From an uncultured Spirochaetaceae bacterium (GTDB taxonomy: Bacteria > Spirochaetota > Spirochaetia > Sphaerochaetales > Sphaerochaetaceae): 52,645 bases of DNA. Position numbers and translations under genes: made by a program. This document shows positions 51,948 to 52,645 of this stretch, piece by piece; the stretch's first letter is position 1, and the number at the start of each line of letters is the position of its first letter. Location: contig CALXKS010000010.1 of assembly GCA_944389015.1 (NCBI GenBank), forward strand, positions 1 through 52,645, read 5' to 3'. The notes beneath the pieces were generated by a model. That model was given only the letters and a program-made list of their open reading frames with translations, made no database searches and was not told the DNA's origin.

Positions 51948-52637
51948 TCACTTCTGGCCATAATAGGCATTGGCTCCGTGCTTGCGGAAATAATGCTTAT
52001 CCATTATCGACTGCGGGGCAGGCTTCGCATCGGGATTGATTGCGAGAGCCCTTGCAGCCATCTTTGCCACCTCTTCCACAACGACAGCATTATGAACAGC
52101 CTCAAAGGAATCCTTCCCCCAGGCAAAAGGACCATGGTTCGCGCAAAGCACGGCAGGAACGGCCATAGGATCCTTGCCACGGAATGCATCAGCGATCACA
52201 TATCCAGTGTTCTTCTCATATTCAGTGCTGATCTCATCGTCTGTCAGGGGGCGTGCGCATGGGATAGGACCATAGAAATAATCTGCATGCGTAGTCCCGA
52301 AGCATGGGATCGACTCCCCTGCCTGGGCCCAGCTTGTTGCCCAGGAGGAATGGGTATGGACTATGCCTCCGATCCCGGGGAAAACCTTATAAAGCACAAC
52401 ATGGGTAGGTGCATCGCTGGAAGGCCTGAGCTTTCCTTCGACAACATTGCCGTCAAGATCGAGGATGACAATATCATCAGCAGTCATTGTCTTATATGAT
52501 ACCCCGCTTGGCTTAATGGCAATAAGACCGGCATCTCTGTCTATCTCAGAGACATTTCCCCAGGTGAATGTCACAAGCCCATACTCAGGAAGCATGAGAT
52601 TCGCTTCCAGCACTTTCTTCTTAAGACCCTCAAGCAT
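51948..52637 (-). CDS. araD: L-ribulose-5-phosphate 4-epimerase
   Basis: 229 residues, class II aldolase/epimerase family. Zinc ligands Asp75 (SSDAPTH), His94 and His96 ([10 protein letters not shown]) and His168 ([11 protein letters not shown]) match AraD, as does the phosphate site GNVSEID...KPSG (28-45). It converts L-ribulose-5-phosphate to D-xylulose-5-phosphate, feeding the pentose phosphate pathway; related SgaE/UlaF act on L-ascorbate products. Complete, but only 8 bases of upstream sequence are in the window, so its ribosome site and operon partners are not visible. Confidence 0.94.
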   Translation of the reverse strand: MLEGLKKKVLEANLMLPEYGLVTFTWGNVSEIDRDAGLIAIKPSGVSYKTMTADDIVILDLDGNVVEGKLRPSSDAPTHVVLYKVFPGIGGIVHTHSSWATSWAQAGESIPCFGTTHADYFYGPIPCARPLTDDEISTEYEKNTGYVIADAFRGKDPMAVPAVLCANHGPFAWGKDSFEAVHNAVVVEEVAKMAARALAINPDAKPAPQSIMDKHYFRKHGANAYYGQK

Positions 52638-52645
52638 AAATCACT

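Noticed and set aside
1..52645. CRISPR arrays, insertion sequences, prophage genes
   Set aside because: No regularly spaced repeats, transposase, integrase or phage structural genes were seen on either strand.

Overview
The window looks like chromosomal DNA of a fermentative, probably host- or gut-associated spirochaete, most likely of the Sphaerochaeta/Treponema branch. This rests on the EF-Tu sequence, the substrate-binding proteins whose leaders end in a short 'FAGG' motif, the GTP-type PEP carboxykinase and the gene mix; there is no rRNA gene to confirm it. No rRNA, tRNA, CRISPR array, insertion sequence or prophage was recognised. Genes are densely packed, with many 4-nt stop/start overlaps and very short or apparently absent mRNA leaders.

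Layout. 1-2436: rpsJ (cut by the window edge) and tuf on the minus strand, behind a strong promoter and a long structured leader, then a gene-poor stretch. 2437-7093 (+): a dCMP deaminase, an unknown gene, a xanthine-dehydrogenase-type molybdenum hydroxylase of the selenium-dependent type and an M20 peptidase. 7073-15002 (-): an RNase D-like nuclease and a membrane protein, then an alpha-galactoside operon (binding protein, two permeases, a PLP enzyme, a GH36 alpha-galactosidase). 15107-16417 (+): a nucleobase permease with an apparently leaderless start. 16480-23547 (-): a six-gene operon with an NAD-linked dehydrogenase, a TIM-barrel isomerase, a ribose-type ABC transporter whose ATPase is fused to a permease, and an SMP-30 lactonase. 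It is driven by a promoter whose spacer contains nine consecutive G, a candidate phase-variable switch.

23786-29473: PEP carboxykinase, a U32 peptidase and GroEL. 29752-30362: a HicAB toxin-antitoxin pair. 30541-34310 (-): LemA, DUF2207, a dolichol/phytol kinase homologue and a DUF92 protein, all overlapping. The last two resemble the two enzymes that plants use to phosphorylate phytol twice. 34416-38510 (+): ArgR with a palindromic operator, glucose-6-phosphate isomerase overlapping it, and prolyl-tRNA synthetase. 38567-40227: an iron-sulfur aldo/keto-reductase-like protein lacking the usual catalytic Tyr and Lys, divergent from a YhcH-type protein.

40282-49305: a large carbohydrate locus with a GntR/FCD regulator divergent from a binding protein, two permeases, a LarA-like nickel racemase/epimerase homologue, NagB-like and NagA proteins, an N-acylglucosamine 2-epimerase-family protein and a HIT protein. 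It suggests uptake and catabolism of an acetylated amino sugar or sugar acid. 49402-52637 (-): malic enzyme, an FAD-dependent oxidoreductase and L-ribulose-5-phosphate 4-epimerase.

Taken together the window encodes scavenging of diverse plant- and host-derived sugars feeding PEP/malate-centred fermentation. The most noteworthy signals are the poly-G promoter, the leaderless-start pattern, the ATPase-permease fusion, the kinase/DUF92 pair, the altered aldo/keto reductase and the LarA/Nag locus.
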